DNA from: Adiantum capillus-veneris
Lineage: Eukaryota > Streptophyta > Polypodiopsida > Polypodiales > Pteridaceae
Assembly (NCBI GenBank): GCA_014529385.2
Contig: CM043968.1
Coordinates: 5,905,001 to 5,969,000 of the forward strand
Length of the DNA: 64,000 nt
Direction: 5' to 3'
Under the pieces are notes generated by a model. That model was not told where the DNA came from. It saw only the letters and a program-made list of their open reading frames with translations, and made no database searches. Positions 54,618 to 64,000 of the stretch are shown here, one piece after another. Position 1 is the stretch's first letter. Every line of letters begins with the position of its first letter. The position numbers and the translations under genes were made by a program.

Positions 54618-57600
54618 GTATCTATGGCCTTTTGAATTTGCATATAAGACTTTATCTCCATTGTAGCCATATAGCTGTAAAATCTAGTCTGTTGCACTTG
54701 TACCTGTGTTTCCACTGCTGCTGGCTTGCTTGGTTGTACTTGAACTCTCAGCTCGACTTGAGTCCATGTTGGCTTAATCTACAAAAACTGTCTCCTAGCA
54801 GATTCTGGTATTGATTAGCAGAGTTTCTGCTGCCCGTACTAGCCTAATCTGCAATCACATGTGAGTTGTGCCCTTGTTTGTCCGATTAGAAGCTCAATTT
54901 GCAATGCAATTGCTTGCACTTGCCAATTTTGGTTTGCACAATGACTTTGAGTCCCTGGCATTCTTTGTCTAAACTGTGGGAACACTGTCCAGAACTAGGC
55001 TAAAACTGTGATGACCTCGGCTCGAATGATCACCAACTGTTTTCGCACTTCTTGATGATTTTCTGTTATTTTTGGCTTTTCCGTGGTTTGCTCGGTCAGT
55101 TTCTTTCCTGGCTGCTCTTCTCGACTTTTGCTCGCTTTGCGGAGCGTGATTTTGCAGCTTTGCTTTTTGCTTTTTATTTTCGTTTGTTTGTTTTTTTATC
55201 CTTTTTTTGTTTTGTTTTGTTTTCTTTTCTTCAACTCTTCTCTTTTTATTTTTATTATCATTTTTTATTTTTCGGTGAAATTTGAAATTTTGTATTTTTT
55301 TGATATTCTTGTGATTTTTTTTATTTTTTTGTGAATTTTGTAATTTTTCTATGAATTTTGTAATTTATATAAATTTTCTTAAAGGTTTTATGATTTTTTT
55401 TAAATTGTCATTTTTTCGGTCAATTTATGATTTTTAATGGATTTTTTGTGAGTTTTAATGAAAATTTTACATTTTCTGTGAATTATCAGATCAATTTTTG
55501 ATTTTTTATGAATTTTTTGTAAGGTTTTTAAAAATTTTCTAAGTTTTTCTATCTTTTTGGTAAATTTTAAAACCTTTTTTTCTTTTTATTTTGTGAATTT
55601 TTGTGTGTTTAAAAAAAAAAAATGAATTTAAGATCTCTTTTTTTTCCCTTTTTTATTGGATTTCTTGGCTTTCTAAAAAGTTTTTTTTGTGATTTTTTAA
55701 TTAACTAATATTATTTTTTTAAATTTATTTTTTATTTAGATTGACTAAAAAAACAAAAATTTTACCTTGACTTGCTTGCAAACAGCGTGCTGGTTGGTGG
55801 GGTCGCGGGCATCGATTGCGAGGCACGCAGGGTGATGGCGCGCAACAGTGGGGAGGAGAGAGAGTGAGATAAGAGAGAGACGATGCTGACATGGCAGCCT
55901 GTGGTCGTGGACAACAGCAAAGGCGATGATGGGGGAGGGGCGCTGGCGCGTGCAACTCTATAGGGAATCCGGGTACTAGAGAGAGAGAGAGTACGCGCTG
56001 TTGACGTGGTGGCTGCACGGGATGCGAGACAGCCGGGTAGAGGAGGGTGGCAGTGGAGAGAGATAAGAGAGAGAGCAAGGGGGAGGGTATACGACAGAGG
56101 GGAGGGGGAGGGTGTGTGTGTGTGTGTGTGAATAGGACAAGGAGGGAGAGAGAGGGTGGGTCACGGGTCACGCAGGAGAGAAAGAGAGAGTGAAAGAGTT
56201 AGAGAAGAGAGAGGGGGTTAATAATCGCTTGGAGAGGGGAGAGGAGAGAGAGAGAAAAAATAATCGTTTGGAGAGGGGGGAGGAGAGAGAGAGTAGGAGT
56301 GTCTGTGTGTTTACGCGCCACGAAGCACGAGAGAGCAGAGACAACAGAAGAAGAAGGAAAATTATTTTAACATCGTAGGAAACTATCCCAAGAGACCATA
56401 AAGATCTATCCGACAAGGAGAGTTCATGCACCAAAAGCCATGGTCGGGAAAAGACAGGTGTCGAAGCTCGAGAATCGCTTTTTTTTTTTTCAAACGTCCA
56501 AAAGTGCCAAAATTAGGCCGAAAATCACCCGAGAACACAGAAAATCTTTCAAAAATCCAAAAAATTGCCAAAAAATATCCGAAAAAATCTAAGAGTTTTA
56601 AAAAATCATCAACAATCACAATCCAACATTTTTGACGCGCATAAGCACACCAAAAATACCAAGTTTTACCAAAACGTGATTTACGACACAATCATCGACC
56701 TGGCCCGCGAAAATAGCGAAACGCTCAAAACTCGAGCACGGAGGGCACAAATACGATCAAAATGATGTCGTACATATGCACACAAAACAGCTCGTAAAGA
56801 TCGCAAGATATCAAATTTTTATGGAATTAACCAAACATTAATGCAGAAATTACAAAAAAATTACCCAAAAATCTATTTTTTTTTGAAAATTCTCCACACA
56901 TAGGGGATTAGTGCAGCCAATAAAAATCATAATAATCACATCAATTCAATTACCAAATAATTTCATCAATAAAATCCAAACTAAGCAATTAAATCGACAA
57001 AATTAGCGATAAAATTAGGTCAAAATTTGACGCATTTGGAGTGTGTAAATTGTTGCTTTGAGCTAAAAAACACAACAATTAACCAGTACACACATTAAAT
57101 ATGCAATCAAAAATTGAATTAATCATGCACATTAAGTGCTTTTTAGGCACACACACATACTAAGAATTGGCAGTTTTTATCAATCTTTAGGTGCACACAC
57201 AAAAGGGTAAATCTTGTCGAAATTGCAATGTGATTTCACAAATCTTTAGTTGGACATGACTCCAACAAAAATCAATCATCACAATTGAAAAATCATTAAG
57301 CACACATTTATTTTTAGGTATACAATCAAGGGCAAAATAGTGCACACACACTTAGAATTAGGCATGCACACACTCAATTAGAATGCACACTCACTTGATT
57401 TTAGTGCACACACATACTTGCAATTGACCATTCAAGCATGCAATTAGATCAATTAGGCACACAATTGGCAATGTACATTCATCAATTAACAATTGAACTT
57501 GTCAATTTCATACGCCACCAAATCTAGAAAATTTTGGCATTACGACGGCATGAAAATGAACAATTCAAAAATTTTCATAGCATATCATAGCATCAACATT

Positions 57601-58050
57601 GCATTGCAATTAACATAGCATAGACATGGCATTGTAATTAACATAGCATATCATAGCATAGACATGGTGTTAATTAGCATAGTATAACATAGCATTGACA
57701 TAGCATCATCATGAAATCTCTACACATCTGTACACATGTTTAGATTCTAGGGAGGTTGAGAATACCACCTTGATTACCTTTCCAATGAAGATCGATTGAA
57801 CGGTTGAAAGCTCCAATCCTTAGAAACAAATTAGTGTGTAAGTTAGCAAAACTAGTGACATTAGCAAGGGGTTAGTGTGAAATTAGAATGTGTAAACACA
57901 CAATTGACAAGATACAATGACAAATTATGGAATAATGAACACATTGCTTCATGCACACACATCCAAAATCCACAAAACCATAAACACACAAGTAAAATCA
58001 GTGAGGAAACACATATGATTATGCCACAATTACACTAGCTTAGGCCATCG
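54618..58050. other. E11 leader: T-rich, GC-rich island and CA-rich parts
   Basis: 55,050-55,760 is extremely T-rich; 55,780-56,330 is a GC-richer, GA-repeat island; 56,400-58,050 is A-rich with CACACA stretches (57,120-57,480) and CATAGCA repeats (57,575-57,711). Long open frames in the island are low-complexity and not credible genes. Confidence 0.55.
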
Positions 58051-58068
58051 TCCCCGACAACGGTGCCA
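58051..58068 (-). promoter_or_regulatory. E11 primer binding site (tRNA-Asp type)
   Basis: Minus strand TGGCACCGTTGTCGGGGA, close to the tRNA-Asp complement TGGCGCCGTTGCCGGGGA, two bases from the 5' LTR. Confidence 0.85.
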
Positions 58069-58070
58069 AA

Positions 58071-58965
58071 TGTTGGGGGTTTCATCTTGCATAGTTCCAA
58101 TGACCAACACAATTATCAATCTAGAGGGATGAGCTAGCCGGCTAGGCCATGGAAACAGTCACACAATTAGTGAGCTAATCACGGCAACACGAATGGTGAC
58201 TCTATGAGGTGAGCTTCTCGGTCTATGGAGGAGCTAAGCCACAACGATTGCCAATCTCCACATCCACTTCCCTTCACCTCCAATCAACCCAATCACACAC
58301 ACTAATGATTGCAAGATGCACACAACACTAATCCTATCATGCAGCACACTAATCACAAGCACACACACATAGATCTATCGAGCACCACACTCCAATCAAA
58401 CCTACATGCACACACAAGCAAAAGAGGGCAATCACACAAGATTAGATAGGGATTAACCACTAATTAGTTAAGGTCTAGCTAATCAAAGCATCATAGGCAA
58501 TCACAAGAAGTATGAGAGAGGCATAGTGAAAGAGAATCAAGCATTGATTATGTTAATCAAGTCACATGAGCAAGGAGAAGCTCAAAGAATCCATAGCTAC
58601 ACACCTCAAGAGCTCTCACCAAAGAGTGCTCTCAACAAATGAGATTGATAACCCTAATTTCTTTTAGACATTGCCTTATACTAGGGTAAAAATATGCAAT
58701 GTCTGGGCGCCCAAGGCCTTTAGGGCTCCACCACTTACTGAATCTGCTACCTAGGCACACTAATTGACGTGTTCTTTGCCCGTAATACATTAAAATATTA
58801 CAATGGCTTGAAATAAATTGGGAATTTACAATATGTGACCATTTTAGGAAAATGTGGAAAATATGTAACTCCAATCTTCACTGCTTCTTTGTATTCATCC
58901 TCGATGTACATTTGTAAGGCTCGGCCTTTAACAACTTCTGTTAACTAACGTCGACTTAGTTAACA
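58071..58965 (-). repeat. E11 5' LTR (895 bp)
   Basis: Direct repeat of 48,371-49,285 with many small differences, sharing TGTTGGGGGTT and GTTAACA ends. Confidence 0.92.
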
Positions 58966-59200
58966 TATATACTAGAGTTAGTGGTGTCATATCAGTGACG
59001 TTGGCCTTCCTATTCTTTGGCAAATATCACATGTTTTGGAGAAGGCTTATCATGGTTTGCCACCATAAGTTTTCTTGGAGGATCTTCTTATACGTGATAT
59101 CGGTTGAAAAGTGTCCTCCAACATCCCCCATTGTGAGATTCAATGATCACTTGCATTCGTCCTCTCATTGGCACAAATCTACAAAGCACACTGTCAATGT
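58966..59200 (-). pseudogene. E10 integrase, N-terminal zinc region
   Basis: Minus-strand frames give GGHFSTDITYKKILQ, then, shifted, QNM and KANVTDMTPLTL, matching the H-H zinc region of Tat-like integrase just before the E11 insertion point. Confidence 0.65.
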
Positions 59201-59357
59201 CTAGTTTGTATAGTGCTCCAGCAATGATAGTGTATTTTATACTTTTTATGATGATTGCTTTCCTCTTATTCTAGGACCAGTCATCTACAAACTTCCCCAC
59301 CTGAAGAAAATCATAAACGTCCTACCATTTTGGGTCTGGTTCTTCTTCAACTATACT

Positions 59358-60123
59358 CTAGAATAGTTCAGTATCTAATGGTTCATCTCTTAGCGATGTT
59401 GTCCTCTTATTCCGGGACCACTCATCTTGAAACTTCCCCATTTGAAGAAAATTATAAACGTCTTGCCATTCGGGATATGGTTCTTCTTCAGCTATACTCT
59501 GGAATAATTCAACATCTACAGGTCCATCTCTCAGTGATGTTTTTGAATATCCCTCTGTACTTCTAGAAAGAAAGTCTACCCCACAATGTGTCTTCCTAGG
59601 TTTGTGGAAATTTTTAAACTCAAATTCCATAAGAAACATCATCCATATAATCAACCTTCCTTGTATTATAACTCTGTTGATAAAAAACAATAAAGCTTGA
59701 TGATCAACGTAGAAGTGAAATAGCTCGCCTAGTAGTAATGTGTGAATTTGGTAGCAGTGAATACCATCCCTAGTGCTTCTCTTTCAGGGGTCAAATACCC
59801 CTGTTCGGCTGTACTAAACCTGCGGTTGGCAAAGTAGACCATGTAGTTTGTCTTCCCATCAGGCTGGCTAGTATGGCTCCCATAGCCATGCCAAAAGCAT
59901 CTACATGACCATGGAAAATAACATCCCAATTAAAATTGCAAATTATTGGCTTCCTACTGATCTCATCTTTTAAGCAATGGAAACTTTGTTCACATTCTTC
60001 AGGCCAAATAAATTTATTCCCTTTATTCGTCAGTTCATATAAAGGTAATACCTTGGCTACAAACATATGAACAAACCTCCTATAGAATTTTATGTATCCC
60101 AGAAATGAATTCAACTCAAACAC
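59358..60123 (-). pseudogene. E10 RNase H and RT connection
   Basis: LNSFLGYIKFYRRFVHMFVA, WPEECEQSFHCLKDEISRKP, HVDAFGMAMGAILA (Asp), FSTAEQGYLTPEREALGMVF (Glu), FYVDHQALLFFINR (Asp) and HCGVDFLSRSTEG. All three catalytic acids can be read, though frames change near 59,800 and 59,700. Confidence 0.88.
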
Positions 60124-60220
60124 CGTGGTTGGCGCTTTAGCCTACTGAATGCAATTGATCTTATCATTTGCCAAGTGTCCCTTCTAGACAATGAATATTC
60201 ACTTGAAGGGGTACAGACAG

Positions 60221-60624
60221 GTCCTTTTCAAGAAGAACATGAAGTTGAGAGTGTGTGTGGACTACAAAAAATTGAATTCCTAGACTAGTTAGGATCCTTT
60301 TCCATTACCATTCTTAGATATGATGCTAGACGACATTGCAGGCCACAAAATGTATAGCTTTATGGAAGCTATATTGGCTACAATCAGCTAAAAATTGCAC
60401 CTAAGGATAGGGCCAAGACTACATTCATCACTGAATGGAGAGCATTCATGTATCTAGTGATGCCATTTGGGCTCTGTAATGCTTGAGCACCTTTTCCGAG
60501 GTGTATGATGGAAATTTTTAGTGAATTCTTGGATAAGCTTCCGACCATCTTTGTCGATGATTTCACAGTTTTCTCTAGTGAAGAAATGCACCTATTGTTT
60601 TTGGAAATGGTGCTTGAAAGGTAC
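60221..60624 (+). pseudogene. E10 RT palm segment, inverted relative to the element
   Basis: Read on plus: KKNMKLRVCVDYKKLNS, DPFPLPFLDMMLDDIAGHKM, EWRAFMYLVMPFGLCNA and LPTIFVDDFTVFSSEE (FVDD), ending LEMVLER. The flanks on both sides are the neighbouring RT parts on minus (SDWLFPIVV on the right, KGHLANDK on the left). The segment ends carry a 12 bp inverted repeat (10/12): GTCCTTTTCAAG 60,221-60,232 and CTTGAAAGGTAC 60,613-60,624. Confidence 0.88.
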
Positions 60625-61350
60625 CACTATAGGAAACAACCAATCACTACTTGCTACCTCTCTGATGCACCCTGCTTTGAGAAGATTTTCAATCTCCTCC
60701 TTCACCTTCTTAGCATACTTAGGGTTCATTTTTTACCTTTACAACCTGACTAGTCTAGCATCCGGCTTTAGTGGAATGTGATGTTGGCACACTTATGGAT
60801 CTACTCCTTTTAGGTTAGTATGTTCCCATGCAAATACGTCCTTGTATTTGTGGAACAGTGCCTTTGCCTTTTCTTTGATCTCCGGCTACAGGTGCTTGTT
60901 GATCTTAATCATTCTAGGATTGTCTTCTGAGCCGAGATTCCACTCCTCAACCTCTTGATCATCTGGGAGTAACAAATTTGGTCCTCCTCCCTTTTGTTTG
61001 GCCATTGAATTTGCTTCTTTCTCTGTTCAAATGCCATCAGCGTAATCATTGAAAGGATTACCAATTTCTAGAAGGTCGTTCTGAATTTTTGGTGTTAGTG
61101 CCAATGGATTCCCATCATCAGAGTTAATTGAGCTGGTTTGTTCCTTTGGTTTGAAATCAAATTTTGTTGATGTTGACTGTTCTGACAGACAACTATCTAT
61201 CTGAACTAGTCACTCTTCTGATTTCAGTTTAGTAAATTGCTCTAGATATTGATGCCTTTGCCTTTTAGCTTGCTCTTTATCCATAAGCACATCACTTAGA
61301 TTAATCTTTGTTAAAGGGAAAATGTTCATAGAAGCAAGCATTCTTTCAAT
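60625..61350 (-). pseudogene. E10 RT start and protease-RT linker
   Basis: Minus: DDQEVEEWNLGSEDNPRMIK, ALFHKYKDVFAWEHTNLKGV, HHIPLKPDARLVRL, NPKYAKKVKEEIENLLKAGC and ASSDWLFPIVV. Highly typical of plant Tat-like elements. Two stops interrupt it. Confidence 0.85.
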
Positions 61351-61401
61351 CTTTTTGGTCCCATACTTCTTACACAAATCCTCGAGCCTTAGAGCCTTCT
61401 T

Positions 61402-61758
61402 CTAGTTTCTGGTTTCATTCAACTTGATTTGAATTCTTTTAATAGAGCTTTGAATAGTCAAGGTCTGGTTTGCATAATCATGAATCACACCAGCAGTTCT
61501 AAGCGAAGGTCTTCCTAACAACATTCCATAGACCCCTTGCACATCTAATACCAAAAAGTTGGTCTTAAACTTTTCCTTCCATACTTTGATTTGCATATTT
61601 TCAATCATCCCAACAACTTGGACTACTTTGTGATCAGCCATTCTAACTCTCAATGGGGCTGGCTTAGTCTTAGTTATCCCCAAATTTTGCCTCAGATGCT
61701 CGTAAAGGATATTTACTCCAGCTTCCCATCCAAAATTACCCCAGACAATGGTTTCCAA
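61402..61758 (-). pseudogene. E10 retropepsin-like protease
   Basis: 118 residues open: WEAGVNILYEHLRQNLGITK, PAPLRVRMADHKVVQVVGMI, TNFLVLDVQGVYGMLLGRPS and LRTAGVIHDYANQTL. The LLGRPxL end is diagnostic. The active-site D-S-G would be just upstream of GVNIL; here the residues are WEA, so the motif is lost. Confidence 0.8.
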
Positions 61759-62499
61759 TGTTTCCTAAGCTTGTAATCTATTTGGATCACTAAAACCTCA
61801 TCATCTCAAATATCTGCCAAGTCCACTTCTCTAGCTTCAGCTTTCCTCTTTTGTTTGATAAATTTTACAGTCTCTTACAATATGTGTCAAATGTCATCCA
61901 GTTCTACTGTCAACTTTTGAATGTGTTCACAGACCTTCACATAGATCTCATCTTGTTTGTTGCCAGAGCTGCCGCTGTCCGAACCAGAAGATTTCTCCTC
62001 TTGATTATCTTCACAGTTTCATCCCATTTCTTCTTGTCTGGTTGCTGATTGGCTCTATGATGAATCCTTCAATTAATCCTTCATCATACTAGTGGCTCCA
62101 GCTTTGGCCACAGCTTCGGCCAAGTCTGCTCTAACTTGCCATGTCTCATTTACCAGACTTTCCACTACAGCAATCATGGACTCATCGAGGCCAGATGCTA
62201 CCTTCTCCTTTTGAGATTTCGAAGACTGAGGTGGTAGCTTTTGGATTGTGCAAGATTTAGAACATTCTGATTGTTCTGGAAGCTCTTGGATAAATTTTTA
62301 TTAATCTATGTTGCAAGCTCCCTCTGCTCCTGCCATTCATCCACTACCTTTTCTTTGCCCTTAGCCTTCCTCACTGCTCTTTCCTATTCCCACTTTTTGG
62401 CCTCAACAGTTTGCTCATTCTCTTCATTTAGAATTTCTTCAATAACCAAATCCTTACTTTTGGTAACCACCCTAACTGGCACTATCAAATGGTGGCTTT

Positions 62500-62875
62500 T
62501 GGTAAGATGTTATTGGGTTTGAACCCACTGGGCACTAGGCTGCAAAGTGACCATACTTTCCACAACCATAGCAGTTTAGGTTTTGTTTTTCATAATTTCC
62601 CGTCCTCCGCCCCTTCCAGTGCCTCCATGATATCTCCCTATGCCAACACCAGTGCTTGTACTAGCATCATTATCCTTGAACACACTGGTCCCATCTACGT
62701 TGGGTGCTTCAGGGTTGGTCAACACGATCATCGATAAGTCTTTACCCTTCTTGAAGTGGTGAATTCTTATTCCACATTTTTCCCAAACATGACCAAAGGC
62801 TTTACAGTAAGTGCATTAAGAACATTCATTAGACATATGGTCCTTTGATCTACACTTGGAACACCAGATCTCTGT
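62500..62875 (-). pseudogene. E10 gag nucleocapsid with three zinc knuckles
   Basis: Minus order: CSKCRSKDHMSNEC and CTYCKAFGHVWEKC (about 62,785-62,870), then CYGCGKYGHFAA-stop-CP at about 62,530-62,575. The first two have C-x2-C-x4-H-x4-C intact. Two or three knuckles in one Gag is more than in the other elements here. Confidence 0.7.
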
Positions 62876-63093
62876 CTTCTTGATTGGGGGTCTCATCCTC
62901 ACAATTTTAGCTATTTTTTGGGCATTTCCTCCGTATCTTTCTGGTTCAAGATCCCTTCTTCTTCCCCTTACTCTTATCATGCATCTGACTCACTTTCATA
63001 TAAACTGGAGTTGGAACTGGAACTATAACTTTCTTCAGTGGAGGACTCACTCTCACTAGACTGTTTCTTCTTGTGCCCCTTCTCCTTCTTTGC

Positions 63094-63486
63094 TTATTGC
63101 TCCAATTTCAATGCGCTTTGTACCAGATCATTGAACTTCTTGGTTGGTGTTGGTACTTCTTGCTCTCTCAATTTCTTTCTTCTAAAACCATTTAGAAACC
63201 AGGCTCTCATTCTTTTCTTAGAGGGAGGTTCTTGTAATTGTCTGGTCTGTTCTTTGATTTTCTCAACATAGCTTGTGATCAATAACTTCCCTTGCTCAAT
63301 CTTATCCAGCTCACACAGTATGTCTTCATCACCAATGTTTTCTGAATATTCCAGCTTGAAGGCCTTAATAAGCTTGCTGTATGTTTTGAGTCGGCAAGCT
63401 GGGTAATGGTAGTACCATTTCCAACCCGTCTCATTTAAAGTCTGTGGAAAATATTCCCCCCATTCATCTTCATCGATATCTTTCAA
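63094..63486 (-). pseudogene. E10 gag capsid region
   Basis: 130 residues open: EWGEYFPQTLNETGWKWYYH, LIKAFKLEYSENIGDEDILC, SYVEKIKEQTRQLQEPPSKK and FNDLVQSALKLEQ; the retrotransposon gag domain pattern. Upstream start not found. Confidence 0.75.
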
Positions 63487-63607
63487 CTCTACACATTGTT
63501 TGAAGGCTTGGATGTGTACATCAATATCATCTTGTTTTCCACCTTAGGAAGGAAATTTTCAAATTGCTGGAATGTTTGGTAATATGACTGGCTCTAGTTT
63601 TATGTAC

Positions 63608-63837
63608 TGTTTTACCATATACATGTGGTAATGATGTGTCTGAACACACTAGGACCGCCGGGGCATTTTTTCCCTCTTTAGGAGGTTTTTTCCCCCGTGC
63701 ATTGTGTATATGCCCATCACTCTAGGGCTATCTATCTTTCCATTTGCACACTAAGTAATCCACTCTCAGTTATGTGCCTTGAGCTTCCTTCGTATTCTCC
63801 AAGTTGTTTGCGTTTCTCTGCAACCCTAATTCCAACA
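63608..63837 (+). repeat. E12: copia 5' LTR (about 230 bp)
   Basis: Same family as 27,720-27,948. Ends ATTCCAACA two bases before a perfect PBS, so it is a 5' LTR whose element continues beyond the window. Confidence 0.85.
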
Positions 63838-63839
63838 AT

Positions 63840-63851
63840 TGGTATCAGAGC
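63840..63851 (+). promoter_or_regulatory. E12 primer binding site (tRNA-iMet)
   Basis: TGGTATCAGAGC, perfect. The 149 bp after it show no gag yet. Confidence 0.9.
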
Positions 63852-64000
63852 AGGTTGCATCCTCCCGGGCTTAGTCGCCAACAGCTCTAGCGCATGCGTG
63901 CTCACTTTCTCCAATTTCTGTGAGCTTTGGTGAGCGTTTGCAGGTCGAGAAATTTTTTTGGAGAACTCATAGAGCTTAGTCTGCTCAAATTTTTGATTTG

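Larger units (their letters stand above)
48371..58965 (-). mobile_element. E11: 10.6 kb LTR element without RT or integrase
   Basis: LTRs 48,371-49,285 and 58,071-58,965, PBS of tRNA-Asp type next to the right LTR and PPT next to the left LTR, so it runs on minus. The TSD is GATAT/TATAT (one mismatch). The 8.8 kb interior has a zinc-knuckle region (54.1 kb), a weak retropepsin-like segment (52.2 kb) and several unrecognised open stretches, but no RT, RNase H or integrase motifs were found. It resembles a LARD-type non-autonomous element. Confidence 0.8.
45400..63500 (-). mobile_element. E10: Tat-like gypsy element, minus strand, split by E11
   Basis: Minus order: gag 63,486-62,500, protease 61,758-61,402, RT 60,980-60,200 (part inverted), RNase H 60,123-59,360, integrase 59,200-58,966 plus 48,370-47,297, then extra coding sequence to about 45,400. 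E11 (48,371-58,965) sits inside integrase. LTRs were not identified at either end. Confidence 0.82.

Noticed and set aside
55052-55334. Phe/Leu-rich plus frames that look like membrane helices
   Set aside because: They come from extreme T-richness of the E11 leader.
55725-56434. Pro/Ser/His-rich minus-strand frames resembling secreted or membrane proteins
   Set aside because: Low-complexity GA/GT repeat translation with no domain.

Overview
This looks like a retrotransposon nest in a large, repeat-rich land-plant nuclear genome. Supporting signs are plant-type tRNA-iMet and tRNA-Asp primer binding sites, Ty3/gypsy chromovirus and Tat/Athila-like polyproteins, Ty1/copia remnants, telobox motifs (AAACCCTA) and a first exon resembling plant cullin-4. 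The many very long (GA/CT)n tracts would fit a fern or another large-genome plant, but the sequence alone does not fix the species. No bacterial operon, CRISPR array, rRNA or tRNA gene was seen. Apart from one probable host exon, nearly everything recognisable is a decayed LTR retrotransposon.

Layout, left to right. 0.9-4.7 kb: E1, a minus-strand gypsy element lacking its 3' half. 4.7-16.3 kb: E2, a second minus-strand copy of the same family, split by E3 (9,281-15,734), a structurally complete plus-strand chromovirus with 384/383 bp LTRs, TSD GTGGG and a C-terminal chromodomain. 16.3-17.6 kb: poly-G tract, a minus gypsy scrap (E4) and an LTR remnant. 17.6-20.6 kb: E5, a plus gypsy with LTR and PBS, deleted for gag and split by a 978 bp solo LTR (TSD CCACT). 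20.7-21.04 kb: probable first exon of a CUL4-like gene on the minus strand with a splice donor facing the nest. 21.1-22.9 kb: unassigned sequence with mirror-arranged (CT)n/C(n) tracts. 23.0-25.3 kb: E6, a minus gypsy scrap split by a 1.67 kb short non-autonomous LTR element (TSD AAACC). 25.4-27.9 kb: E7, a plus copia element. 27.9-41.6 kb: E8, a plus Tat/Athila-like element with a tRNA-Asp-type PBS, a leader carrying an array of an 18-20 bp palindrome, gag, RT, RNase H, integrase and an extra protease-like domain after integrase; it is interrupted at about 34.6-39.1 kb by unassigned sequence with duplicated (GA)n units. 41.6-45.4 kb: a second palindrome array and an LTR end with PBS. 45.4-63.5 kb: E10, a minus Tat-like element whose integrase is split by E11 (48,371-58,965), a 10.6 kb element with 0.9 kb LTRs and a zinc knuckle but no RT or integrase seen. 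E10 also has part of its RT inverted in place. 63.6-64.0 kb: a copia 5' LTR (E12) entering from the right.

Coding regions carry stops and frameshifts, so none looks autonomous as it stands. Insertion order can be read at several places because target duplications let the host reading frame be followed across the insert: E3 into E2, solo LTR into E5, short element into E6, and E11 into E10. The most unusual observations are the palindrome arrays, the telobox plus GA-repeat LTR, the in-place RT inversion, the pol-less zinc-knuckle element E11 and the CUL4-like exon at the edge of the nest. All identifications are by reading motifs; no database search was possible.
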